A stretch of 64,000 nt of DNA, from the NCBI RefSeq assembly GCF_964656455.1, contig NC_135716.1, forward strand, positions 82,424,484 to 82,488,483, read 5' to 3'. The number at the start of each line of letters is the position of its first letter. Position 1 is the stretch's first letter. Made by a program: the position numbers and the translations under genes. Positions 10,219-21,055 of the stretch are shown here, piece by piece. The notes beneath the pieces were generated by a model. The model had not been told where the DNA came from. It searched no databases and worked only from the letters and a program-made list of their open reading frames with translations. Source of the DNA: Halichoerus grypus (lineage: Eukaryota; Chordata; Mammalia; Carnivora; Phocidae).

Positions 10219-10964
10219 TTAGAAAGCTAGCTATTAGACTTCCATTCAAAAGTGTGGCTGTAGTAATACTTTCATGGAACATGTGGGGAGTGATGTTCTG
10301 GCTTCTTTCAGGGCCTGGGTCTCACAAGGAAAATGGTTTTGGACTCACTTGCTGTGCACTCACGCATGCACACCACACAATGCGTCCACCCTGAGGCCTG
10401 GCTATTTTAGCCGAAGCAGGAATTCCCTACAGAGTTGTTCCTTTGACTTAGGTGGTTGTCTTATGGCCTGCAGGCACACCCGGGGCAGCGGTACTAGCCT
10501 CATAAACAGGAGGTGCGTTGAGAGCTGCCTTCCGCACCGGCCTGTTTCTCACTCCATTTCACGTATGGGACCCTTTCCCCGGTCTCTCATACACGAGCAC
10601 TATACAACTCCTGCGGCTTCAGGAACGGCAATGCTGGCTAAAGCGCAGTAACACTACAGCATTGATTCTTGGTGTTAGTAGCCTGGTAGGCGAATGAGCT
10701 GCAGCTGGGATTCTTTACAGGCTTGTTTCTTCCCAGTCAGTGTCGAGCACATAGCATTCCAAGCACACATGGAGCAGTAGTGTTAGCTTCAGGTAGCAAG
10801 AGCTGAGTCCAGAGGTGCCTTGTGCCCGGACCTATTCCTCCCTTTGTTTCACGTATGGAACCCGTTCCCCAGGCTCTCAGCCACGATACTCCGTGTAATG
10901 CTTCCTCCGTCTAGAGGTCGACGGTAGCTAAAGCACGGTTTCTCTACAGTGTTGTTTCTTCGAG
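10219..10964 (+). repeat. B unit 5 (H head)
   Basis: It has an H head but the CCGAAGCAGG stretch of Q-type units, so it is a mosaic. Markers are GGTGCGTTGAG (GTGAGT donor-like string lost), TCTCATACACG, TATTCCTCCCTTTG and CACGATACTCC. Its near-identical sister is at 19110. Confidence 0.9.
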
Positions 10965-11419
10965 TTAGAACACTAGGTGTTAGACTTCTATGCAAAAGTG
11001 GGGCTGCCGTGCTAGCGTGATGAAACACATGGGGAGTCGTGTTCTGCCTTTCGCTGGGGCCTGAGTCTCACTCGCAAAAAGCTTTGGACTCCCTTGCAGT
11101 GCTCTCACGCACGCACACAACAAAATGCTGCCACCCTCAGGAGCAGCTGTTTTACCTGCAGCACAGGCTCTCAACCGAGTTTCTCCTTCGAGGTAGGCGG
11201 CTGTGTTTAAGCTGCCACACACACCCTGGGCAACGGTCCTAGCCCCATAATCATGATGTGAGTTGAGAGCTGCCTTCTGTACCGGCCTGTCTCTCCCCCG
11301 ATATTACGATAGTGAAACCGTCCCCAGGCTCTCAGCCACAGTACACCCTAAACTGCTTCGCCCACAGAGAGGTCGACGGTAGCTAAAGCACGGTTTCTCT
11401 ACTGTGTAGTTTCTTCGTG
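10965..11419 (+). repeat. Single A unit between two B units (a1 head, a2 body)
   Basis: The first part has CACTAGGTGTTAG, CTTCTATGC and GCGTGATG, as in units that normally follow B. From CACGCACGC onward it is a2. It ends in TTCTTCGTG, the tail that normally leads into another A unit, but a B unit follows. It holds GAGGTAGGCGG at its beta/alpha junction. Confidence 0.9.
11186..11202 (+). other. CENP-B-box-like motif CTTCGAGGTAGGCGGCT
   Basis: Against the CENP-B core NTTCGNNNNANNCGGGN it matches eight of nine fixed bases; the last G is C. It lies at a beta/alpha junction. Most A units have TGGC in place of CGGC and match seven of nine. Protein binding is not shown by sequence alone. Confidence 0.45.
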
Positions 11420-12164
11420 TTAGAACGCTAGCTATTAGACTTCCATTCAAAAGTGTGGCCGTAGTTCTAGTTTCATGGAGGAAGTGGGGAGTCGTGTTCT
11501 GGCTTCTTTCAGGGCCTGGGTCTCATAAGGAAAATGGTTTTGGACTCACTTGCTGTGCACTCACGCATGCACACCACACAATGCGTCCACCCTGAGGCCT
11601 GGCTATTTTAGCTTAACCAGGAATTCCCTACAGAGTTGTTCCTTTGACTTAGGTGGTTGGCTTATGGCCTGCAGGCACAACCGGGGCAGCGGTACTAGCC
11701 TCATAAACAGGAGGTGAGTTGAGAGCTGCCTTCTGCACCGGCCTGTTTCTCACTCCATTTCACGTATGGGACCCTTTCCCCGGTCTCTCCTACATGAGCA
11801 CTATACAACTCCTGCGGCTTCAGGAACGGCAATGCTGGCTAAAGAGCAGTAACACTACAGCATTGATTCTTGGTGTTAGTAGCCTGGTAGGCGAATGAGC
11901 TGCAGCTGGGATTCTTTACAGGCTTGTTTCTTCCCAGTCAGTGTCGAGCACATAGCATTCCAAGCACACATGGAGCAGTAGTGTTAGCTTCAGGTAGCAA
12001 GAGTTGAGTCCAGAGGTGCCTTGTGCCCGGACCTATTTCTCCCTTGGTTTCACGATGGAACCCGTTCCCCAGGCTCTCAGCCACGGTACTCCGTGTAATG
12101 CTTCCTCCGTCTAGAGGTCGACGGTAGCTAAAGCACGGTTTCTCTACAGTGTTGTTTCTTCGAG
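11420..12164 (+). repeat. B unit 6 (Q head with A-type first bases), mosaic
   Basis: It opens with TTAGAACGCTAGC as in an A unit and becomes B-type at CATTCAAAAGTGTGG, so its left edge is a chimeric junction. It has a Q head but TAACCAGG as in H units. Markers are TCTCATAAGG, CACAACCGG, CTTCTGCACC, CTACATGAGC, AAAGAGCAG and CACGATGG. Its sister is at 20311. Confidence 0.88.
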
Positions 12165-14437
12165 TTAGAACACTAGATGTTAGACTTCTATGCAAAAGTG
12201 GGGCTGCCGTGCTAGCGTGATGAAACACATGGGGATCGTGCTCTGCTTTTCGCTGGGGCCTGAGTCTCACTCGCAAAAAGCTTTGGACTCCCTTGCAGTG
12301 CTCTCACGCAGGCACACAACAAAATGCTTCCACCCTCAGGAGCAGCTCTTTTATCTGCAGCTCAGGCTTTCTACCGAGTTTTTCCTTCGAGTTAGGTGGC
12401 TGTGTTTAAGCCTGAACACACACCATGGTCAACGGAACTAGCCCCATAACCATGTAGTGAGTTGAGAGCTGCCCTGTGTACCGGCGTATCTCTCCCCTGA
12501 TATTACAAAATGGAAAACGTCCCCAGGCTCTCAGCCACAGTACACCCTAAACTGCTTCGCCCACAGAGAGGTCGACGGTAGCTGAAGCACGGTTTCTCGA
12601 CAGTGTTGTTTCTTCGAGTTAGAATGCTAGCTATTAGACTTCCATGCAAAAGTGGGGCTGCCGTGCTAGCCTGATGAAACACATGGGGAGTCGTGTTCTG
12701 CCTTTCGCTGGGGCCTGAGTCTCACTCGCAAAAAGCTTTGGACTCCCTTGCAGTGCTCTCACGCAGGCACACAACAAAATGCTTCCACCCTCAGGTGCAG
12801 CTCTTTTACCTGCAGCACAGGCTTTCTACCGAGTTTTTCCTTCGAGTTAGGTGGCTGTGTTTAAGCCTGCACACACACCATGGTCAACGGAACTAGCCCC
12901 ATAACCATGTAGTGAGTTGAGAGCTGCCCTCTGTACCGGCCTGTCTCTCCCCAGATATTACAAAATGGAAACCGTCCCCAGGCGCTCAGCCACAGTACAC
13001 CCTAAACTGCTTCGCCCACAGAGAGGTCGACGGTAGCTAAAGCACGGTTTCTCGACAGTGTTGTTTCTTCGAGTTATAACGCTAGCTATTAGACTTCCAT
13101 GCAAAAGTGGTGCTGCCGTGCTACCTTGATGAAACACATGGGGAGTCATGTTCTGCCTTTCGCTGGGGCCTGAGTCTCACTCGCAAAAAGCTTTGGACTC
13201 GCTTGCAGTGCTCTCACGCACGCACAGAACAAAATGCTGCCACCCTCAGGAGCAGCTGTTTTACCTGCAGCAGAGGCTCTCAACTGAGTTTCTCCTTCGA
13301 GGTAGGTGGCTGTGTTTAAGCTGCCACACACACCCTGGGCAACGGTCCTAGCCCCATAACCATGATGTGAGTTGAGAGCTGCCTTCTGTACCGGCTTGTC
13401 TCTCCCCCGATATTACGATAGTGAAACCGTCCCCAGGCTCTCAGCCACAGTACACCCTAAACTGCTTCGCCCACAGAGAGGTCGACGGTAGCTAAAGCAC
13501 GGTTTCTCTACTGTGTAGTTTCTTCGTGTTAGAACGCTAGCTATTAGACTTCCATGCAAATGTGGGGCTGCCGTGCTAGCTTGGTCAAACACATGGGGAG
13601 TCGTGTTCTGCCTTTCGCTGGGGCCTGAGTCTCACTCGCAAAAAGCTTTGGACTCCCTTGCAGTGCTCTCACGCAGGCACACAACAAAATGCTTCCACCC
13701 TCAGGAGCAGCTCTTTTACCTGCAGCACAGGCTTTCTACCGAGTTTTTCCTTCGAGTTAGGTGGCTGTGTTTAAGCCTGCACACACACCATGGTCAACGG
13801 AACTAGCCCCATAACCATGTAGTGAGTTGAGAGCTGCCCTCTGTACCGGCCTGTCTCTCCCCAGATATTACAAAATGGAAACCGTCCCCAGGCGCTCAGC
13901 CACAGTACACCCTAAACTGCTTCGCCCACAGAGAGGTCGACGGTAGCTAAAGCACGTTTTCTCGACAGTGTTGTTTCTTCGAGTTAGAACGCTAGCTATT
14001 AGACTTCCATGCAAAAGTGGGGCTGCCGTGCTACCTTGATGAAACACATGGGGAGTCATGTTCTGCCTTTCACTGGGGCCTGAGTCTCACTCGCAAAAGC
14101 TTTGGACTCGCTTGCAGTGCTCTCACGCACGCACACAACAAAACGCTGCCACCCTCAGGAGCAGCTGTTTTACCTGCAGCACAGGCTCTCAACCGAGTTT
14201 CTCCTTCGAGGTAGGTGGCTGTGTTTAAGCTGCCACACACACCCTGGGCAACGGTCCTAGCCCCATAACCATGATGTGAGTTGAGAGCTGCCTTCTGTAC
14301 CGGCCTGTCTCTCCCCCGATATTACGATAGTGAAACCGTCCCCAGGCTCTCAGCCACAGTACACCCTAAACTGCTTCGCCAACAGAGAGGTCGACGGTAG
14401 CTAAAGCACGGTTTCTCTACAGTGTTGTTTCTTCCAG
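12165..14437 (+). repeat. A run, 5 units: a1 a1 a2 a1 a2
   Basis: Units begin near 12165, 12619, 13074, 13529 and 13984. The first has GGGGATCGTGCTCTGC, a one-base deletion plus T-to-C. The second has CAGGTGCAGC. The third has GTGGTGCTGCC and CAGCAGAGGCTCTCAACTGA. The last is a2 with the one-A deletion that precedes the 742-bp B lineage. Confidence 0.9.
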
Positions 14438-15179
14438 TTAGAAAGCTAGCTATTAGACTTCCATTCAAAAGTGTGGCCGTAGTTCTAGTTTCATGGAGCA
14501 AGTGGGCAGTCGTGTTCTGGCTTCTTTCAGGGCCTGGGTCTCACAAGGAAAATGGTTTTGGACTCACTTGCTGTGCACTCACGCATGCACACCACACAAT
14601 GCGTCCACCCTGAGTCATGGCTATTTTAGGCGAAGCAGGAGTTCCCTACAGAGTTGTTCCTTTGACTTAGGTGGTTGGCTTATGGCCTGCAGGCACACCC
14701 GGGGCAGCGGTACTAGCCTCATAAACAAGAGGTGAGTTGAGAGCTGCCTTCCGCACCGGCCTGTTTCTCACTCCATTTCACGTATGGGACCCTTTCCCCG
14801 GTCTCTCCTACAAGAGCACTATACAACTCCTGCGGCTTCAGGAACGGCAATGCTGGCTAAAGCGCAATAACACTACAGCATTGATTCTTGGTGTTAGTAG
14901 CCTGGTAGGCGAATGAGCTGCAGCTGGGATTCTTTACAGGCTTGTTTATTCCCAGTGTCGAGCACAGAGCATTCCAAGCACACATGGAGCAGTAGTGTTA
15001 GCTTCAGGTAGCAAGAGCTGAGTCCAGAGGTGCCTTCTGCCCGGACCTATTTCTCCCTTGGTTTCACGTATGGAACCCGTTCCCCAGGCTCTCAGCCACG
15101 GTACTCCGTGTAATGCTTCCTCCGTCTAGAGGTCGACCGTAGCTAAAGCACGGTTTCTCTACAGTGTTGTTTCCTCGAG
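14438..15179 (+). repeat. B unit 7 (Q head), 742-bp lineage
   Basis: It shares TTTATTCCCAGTGTCG, GAGTCATGG and GGAGTTCCC with the other 742-bp copies. It differs by GCGCAATAAC in alpha' and has ACTCCGTG rather than ACTCTGTG, like the copy at 51537. Confidence 0.9.
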
Positions 15180-16999
15180 TTAGAACACTAGCTGTTAGAC
15201 TTCTATGCAAAAGTGGGGCTGCCGTGCTAGCGTGATGAAACACATGGGGAGTCGTGTTCTGCCTTTCGCTGGGGCCTGAGTCTCACTCGCAAAAAGCTTT
15301 GGACTCCCTTGCAGTGCTCTCACGCAGGCACACAACAAAATGCTTCCACCCTCAGGAGCAGCTCTTTTACCTGCAGCACAGGCTTTCTACCGAGTTTTTC
15401 CTTCGAGTTAGGTGGCTGTGTTTAAGCCTGCACACACACCATGGTCAACGGAACTAGCCCCATAACCATGTAGTGAGTTGAGAGCTGCCCTCTGTACCGG
15501 CCTGTCTCTCCCCAGATATAACAAAATGGAAACCGTCCCCAGGCTCTCAGCCACAGTACACCCTAAACTGCTTCGCCCACAGAGAGGTCGACGGTAGCTA
15601 AACCACGGTTTCTCTACAGTGTTTTTTCTTCGAATTAGAACGCTAGCTATGAGACTTCCATGCAAAAGTGGGGCTGCCGAGCTAGCTTGATGAAACACAT
15701 GGGGAGTCATGTTCTGCCTTTCACTGGGGACTGAGTCTCACTCGCAAAAAGCTTTGGACTCGCTTGCAGTGCTCTCACGCACGCACACAACAAAATGCTG
15801 CCACCCTCAGGAGCAGCTGTTTTACCTGCAGCACAGGCTCTCAACCGAGTTTCTCCTTCGAGGTAGGTGGCTGTGTTTAAGCTGCCACACACACCCTGGG
15901 CAACGGTCCTAGCCCCATAACCATGATGTGAGTTGAGAGCTGCCTTCTGTACCGGCCTGTCTCTCCCCCGATATTACGATATTGAAACCGTCCCCAGGCT
16001 CTCAGCCACAGTACACCCTAAACTGCTTCGCCCACAGAGAGGTCGACGGTAGCTAAAGCACGGTTTCTCTACTGTGTAGTTTCTTCGTGTTAGAACGCTA
16101 GCTATTAGACTTCCATGCAAATGTGGGGCTGCCGTGCTAGCTTGGTGAAACACATGGGGAGTCGTGTTCTGCCTTTCGCTGGGGCCTGAGTCTCACTCGC
16201 AAAAAGCTTTGGACTCCCTTGCAGTGCTCTCACGCAGGCACACAACAAAATGCTTCCACCCTCAGGAGCAGCTATTTTACCTGCAGCACAGGCTTTCTAC
16301 CGAGTTTTTCCTTCGAGTTAGGTGGCTGTGTTTAAGCCTGAACACACACCATGGTCAACGGAACTAGCCCCATAACCATGTAGTGAGTTGAGAGCTGCCC
16401 TCTGTACCGGCCTGTCTCTCCCCCGATATTACAAAATGGAAACCGTCCCCAGGCTCTCAGCCACAGTACACCCTAAACTGCTTTGCCCACAGAGAGGTCG
16501 ACGGTAGCTAAAGCACGGTTTCTCTACTGTGTAGTTTCTTCGTGTTAGAACGCTAGCTATTAGACTTCCATGCAAATGTGGGGCTGCCGTGCTAGCTTGG
16601 TCAAACACATGGGGAGTCGTGTTCTGCCTTTCGCTGGGGCCTGAGTCTCACTCGCAAAAAGCTTTGGACTCCCTTGCAGTGCTCTCACGCACGCACACAA
16701 CAAAATGCTGCCACCCTCAGGAGCAGCTGCTTTACCTGAAGCACAGGCTCTCAACCGAGTTTTTCCTTCGAGTTAGGTGGCTTCATTTAAGCCTGCACAC
16801 ACACCCTGGGCAACGGTCCTAGCCCCATAACCATGATGTGGGTTGAGAGCTGCCCTCTGTACCGGCCTGTCTCTCCCCCGATATTACAATATTGAAACCG
16901 TCCCCAGGCTCTCAGCCACAGTACACCCTAAACTGCTTCGCCCACAGAGAGGTCGACAGTAGCTAAAGCACGGTTTCTCTACAGTGTTGTTTCTTCCAG
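15180..16999 (+). repeat. A run, 4 units: a1 a2 a1 a3
   Basis: Same order as 52279-54098. The third unit has GCAGCTATTTTACC and CTGAACACAC. Private changes in the second unit are AAACCACGG and TTCGAATTAG. The a3 tail has ATTACAATATTG, shared with the copy near 53.98 kb. Confidence 0.9.
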
Positions 17000-17745
17000 T
17001 TAGAAAGCTAGCTATTAGACTTCCATTCAAAAGTGTGGCTGTAGTAATACTTTCATGGAACATGTGGGGAGTGATGTTCTGGCTTCTTTCAGGGCCTGGG
17101 TCTCACAAGGAAAATGGTTTTGGACTCACTTGCTGTGCACACACGCATGCACACCACACAATGCGTCCACCCTGAGGCCTGGCTATTTTAGCCTAACCAG
17201 GAATTCCCTACAGAGTTGTTCCTTTGACTTATGTGGTTGGCTTATGGCCTGCAGGCACACCCGGGGCAGCGGTACTAGCCTCATAAACAGGAGGTGAGTT
17301 GAGAGCTGCCTTCCGCACCGGCCTGTTTCTCACTCCATTTCACGTATGGGACCCTTTCCCCGGTCTCTCCTACACGAGCACTATACAACTCCTGCGGCTT
17401 CAGGAACGGCAATGCTGGCTAAAGCGCAGTAACACTACAGCATGGATTCTTGGTGTTAGTAGCCTGGTAGGCGAATGAGCTGCAGCTGGGATTCTTTACA
17501 GGCTTGTTTCTTCCCAGTCAGTGTCGAGCACATAGCATTCCAAGCACACATGGAGCAGTAGTGTTAGCTTCAGGTAGCAAGAGCTGAGTCCAGAGGTGCC
17601 TTGTGCCCGGACCTATTTCTCCCTTGGTTTCACGTATGGAACCCGTTCCCCAGGCTCTCAGCCACGGTACTCCGTGTAATGCTTCCTCCGTCTAGAGGTC
17701 GACGGTAGCTAAAGCACGGTTTCTCTACAGTGTTGTTTCTTCGAG
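17000..17745 (+). repeat. B unit 8 (H head)
   Basis: It has GACTTATGTGGTTGG at the beta'/alpha' junction, shared only with the B unit at 54099. A private GCACACACGC replaces GCACTCACGC. It has GCATGGATTC in alpha'. Confidence 0.9.
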
Positions 17746-19109
17746 TTAGAACACTAGGTGTTAGACTTCTATGCAAAAGTGGGGCTGCCGTGCTAGCGTG
17801 ATGAAACACATGGGGAGTCGTGTTCTGCCTTTCGCTGGGGCCTGAGTCTCACTCGCAAAAAGCTTTGGACTCCCTTGCAGTGCTCTCACGCAGGCACACA
17901 ACAAAATGCTTCCACCCTCAGGAGCAGCTCTTTTACCTGCAGCACAGGCTTTCTACCGAGTTTTTCCTTCGAGTTAGGTGGCTGTGTTTAAGCCTGCACA
18001 CACACCATGGTCAACGGAACTAGCCCCATAACCATGTAGTGAGTTGAGAGCTGCCCTCTGTACCGGCCTGTCTCTCCCCAGATATCACAAAATGGAAACC
18101 GCCCCCAGGGGCTCAGCCACAGTACACCCTAAACTGCTTCGCGCACATAGAGAGGTCGACGGTAGCTAAAGCACGGTTTCTCTACAGTGTTTTTTCTTTG
18201 AGTTAGAACGCTAGCTTTTAGACTTCCATGCAAAAGTGGGGCTGCCGTGCTAGCTTGATGAAACACATGGGGAGTCATGTTCTGCCTTTCGCTGGGGCCT
18301 GAGTCTCACTCGCAAAAAGCTTTGGACTCGCTTGCAGTGCTCTCACGCAAGCACACAACAAAATGCTGCCACCCTCAGGAGCAGCTGTTTTACCTGCAGC
18401 ACAGGCTCTCAACCGAGTTTCTCCTTCGAGGTAGGCGGCTGTGTTTAAGCTGCCACACACACCCTGGGCAACGGTCCTAGCCCCATAATCATGATGTGAG
18501 TTGAGAGCTGCCTTCTGTACCGGCCTGTCTCTCCCCCGATATTACGATAGTGAAACCGTCCCCAGGCTCTCAGCCACAGTACACCCTAAACTGCTTCGCC
18601 CACAGAGAGGTCGACGGTAGCTAAAGCACGGTTTCTCTACTGTGTAGTTTCTTCGTGTTAGAACGCTAGCTATTAGACTTCCATGCAAATGTGGGGCTGC
18701 CGTGCTAGCTTGGTCAAACACATGGGGAGTCGTGTTCTGCCTTTCGCTGGGGCCTGAGTCTCACTCGCAAAAAGCTTTGGACTCGCTTGCAGTGCTCTCA
18801 CGCACGCACACAACAAAATGCTGCCACCCTCAGGAGCAGCTGCTTTACCTGAAGCACAGGCTCTCAACCGAGTTTTTCCTTCGAGTTAGGTGGCTTCATT
18901 TAAGCCTACACACACCCTGGGCAACGGTCCTAGCCCCATAAATATGATGTGGGTTGAGAGCTGCCCTCTGTACCGGCTTGTCTCTCCCCGATATTACGAT
19001 GTTGAAACCGTCCCCAGGCTCTCAGCCACAGTACACCCTAAACTGCTTCGCCCACAGAGAGGTCGACAGTAGCTAAAGCACGGTTTCTCTACAGTGTTGT
19101 TTCTTCCAG
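17746..19109 (+). repeat. A run, 3 units: a1 a2 a3
   Basis: The first unit has GATATCAC, CAGGGGCTC and GCGCACATAGAGAGG. The a2 unit has CACGCAAGCAC and GAGGTAGGCGGC, one of three copies with the closest CENP-B-box match (see 18424). The a3 tail has GGCTTGTC and ATTACGATGTTG. Confidence 0.9.
18424..18440 (+). other. CENP-B-box-like motif CTTCGAGGTAGGCGGCT
   Basis: Same eight-of-nine match in an a2 unit outside the 10.0-13.4/18.9-22.3 kb duplication. The CGGC form is therefore present in two local contexts. Confidence 0.45.
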
Positions 19110-19855
19110 TTAGAAAGCTAGCTATTAGACTTCCATTCAAAAGTGTGGCTGTAGTAATACTTTCATGGAACATGTGGGGAGTGATGTTCTGGCTTCTTTC
19201 AGGGCCTGGGTCTCACAAGGAAAATGGTTTTGGACTCACTTGCTGTGCACTCACGCATGCACACCACACAATGCGTCCACCCTGAGGTCTGGCTATTTTA
19301 GCCGAAGCAGGAATTCCCTACAGAGTTGTTCCTTTGACTTAGGTGGTTGGCTTATGGCCTGCAGGCACACCCGGGGCAGCGGTACTAGCCTCATAAACAG
19401 GAGGTGCGTTGAGAGCTGCCTTCCGCACCGGCCTGTTTCTCACTCCATTTCACGTATGGGACCCTTTCCCCGGTCTCTCATACACGAGCACTATACAACT
19501 CCTGCGGCTTCAGGAACGGCAATGCTGGCTAAAGCGCAGTAACACTACAGCATTGATTCTTGGTGTTAGTAGCCTGGTAGGCGAATGAGCTGCAGCTGGG
19601 ATTCTTTACAGGCTTGTTTCTTCCCAGTCAGTGTCGAGCACATAGCATTCCAAGCACACATGGAGCAGTAGTGTTAGCTTCAGGTAGCAAGAGCTGAGTC
19701 CAGAGGTGCCTTGTGCCCGGACCTATTCCTCCCTTTGTTTCACGTATGGAACCCGTTCCCCAGGCTCTCAGCCACGATACTCCGTGTAATGCTTCCTCCG
19801 TCTAGAGGTCGACGGTAGCTAAAGCACGGTTTCTCTACAGTGTTGTTTCTTCGAG
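19110..19855 (+). repeat. B unit 9 (H head)
   Basis: Near-identical to the B unit at 10219, including GGTGCGTTGAG, TCTCATACACG and CACGATACTCC. It differs by GAGGTCTGGC and by keeping GGTTGGCTTATGG. Confidence 0.9.
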
Positions 19856-20310
19856 TTAGAACACTAGGTGTTAGACTTCTATGCAAAAGTGGGGCTGCCG
19901 TGCTAGCGTGATGAAACACATGGGGAGTCGTGTTCTGCCTTTCGCTGGGGCCTGAGTCTCACTCGCAAAAAGCTTTGGACTCCCTTGCAGTGCTCTCACG
20001 CACGCACACAACAAAATGCTGCCACCCTCAGGAGCAGCTGTTTTACCTGCAGCACAGGCTCTCAACCGAGTTTCTCCTTCGAGGTAGGCGGCTGTGTTTA
20101 AGCTGCCACACACACCCTGGGCAACGGTCCTAGCCCCATAATCATGATGTGAGTTGAGAGCTGCCTTCTGTACCGGCCTGTCTCTCCCCCGATATTACGA
20201 TAGTGAAACCGTCCCCAGGCTCTCAGCCACAGTACACCCTAAACTGCTTCGCCCACAGAGAGGTCGACGGTAGCTAAAGCACGGTTTCTCTACTGTGTAG
20301 TTTCTTCGTG
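19856..20310 (+). repeat. Single A unit between two B units (copy of 10965-11419)
   Basis: It has the same a1-head/a2-body structure, the same GAGGTAGGCGG junction, CATAATCATG, and the same abnormal TTCTTCGTG exit into a B unit. It lies 8,891 bp downstream of its sister. Confidence 0.9.
20077..20093 (+). other. CENP-B-box-like motif CTTCGAGGTAGGCGGCT
   Basis: Copy of the motif at 11186, carried by the 8,891-bp duplication. Confidence 0.45.
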
Positions 20311-21055
20311 TTAGAACGCTAGCTATTAGACTTCCATTCAAAAGTGTGGCCGTAGTTCTAGTTTCATGGAGCAAGTGGGGAGTCGTGTTCTGGCTTCTTT
20401 CAGGGCCTGGGTCTCATAGGGAAAATGGTTTTGGACTCACTTGCTGTGCACTCACGCATGCACACCACACAATGCGTCCACCCTGAGGCCTGGCTATTTT
20501 AGCCTAACCAGGAATTCCCTACAGAGTTGTTCCTTTGACTTAGGTGGTTGGCTTATGGCCTGCAGGCACAACCGGGGCAGCGGTACTAGCCTCATAAACA
20601 GGAGGTGAGTTGAGAGCTGCCTTCTGCACCGGCCTGTTTCTCACTCCATTTCACGTATGGGACCCTTTCCCCGGTCTCTCCTACATGAGCACTATACAAC
20701 TCCTGCGGCTTCAGGAACGGCAATGCTGGCTAAAGAGCAGTAACACTACAGCATTGATTCTTGGTGTTAGTAGCCTGGTAGGCGAATGAGCTGCAGCTGG
20801 GATTCTTTACAGGCTTGTTTCTTCCCAGTCAGTGTCGAGCACATAGCATTCCAAGCACACATGGAGCAGTAGTGTTAGCTTCAGGTAGCAAGAGTTGAGT
20901 CCAGAGGTGCCTTGTGCCCGGACCTATTTCTCCCTTGGTTTCACGATGGAACCCGTTCCCCAGGCTCTCAGCCACGGTACTCCGTGTAATGCTTCCTCCG
21001 TCTAGAGGTCGACGGTAGCTAAAGCACGGTTTCTCTACAGTGTTGTTTCTTCGAG
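20311..21055 (+). repeat. B unit 10 (Q head with A-type first bases), mosaic
   Basis: It shares the chimeric left edge and all private markers of the B unit at 11420. It differs by GGAGCAAGTG, TCTCATAGGG and GCCTAACCAGG. Confidence 0.88.

Larger units (their letters stand above)
10020..13375 (+). repeat. Duplicated block, partner about 18911-22266
   Basis: Offset 8,891 bp. It holds the unusual B5-A-B6 arrangement and the two a1 units plus a2 that follow. It ends inside an alpha subunit where GAGAGCTGCC is replaced by GAGAGTTGTC in the partner. Confidence 0.85.
13125..17440 (+). repeat. Duplicated block, partner about 50224-54539
   Basis: Offset 37,099 bp. It covers end of a2, a1, a2, B(742), a1 a2 a1 a3, and most of B(H). 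The shared GACTTATGTGG and ATTACAATATTG markers support common descent. The match ends at GCATGGATTC versus GCATTGATTC. Confidence 0.85.

Noticed and set aside
10274..10651. 125-codon frame in a B unit, also at 19165
   Set aside because: It is opened by the GGTGCGTTGAG change that removes a TGA. Other B units stop there, so this is not a conserved product.
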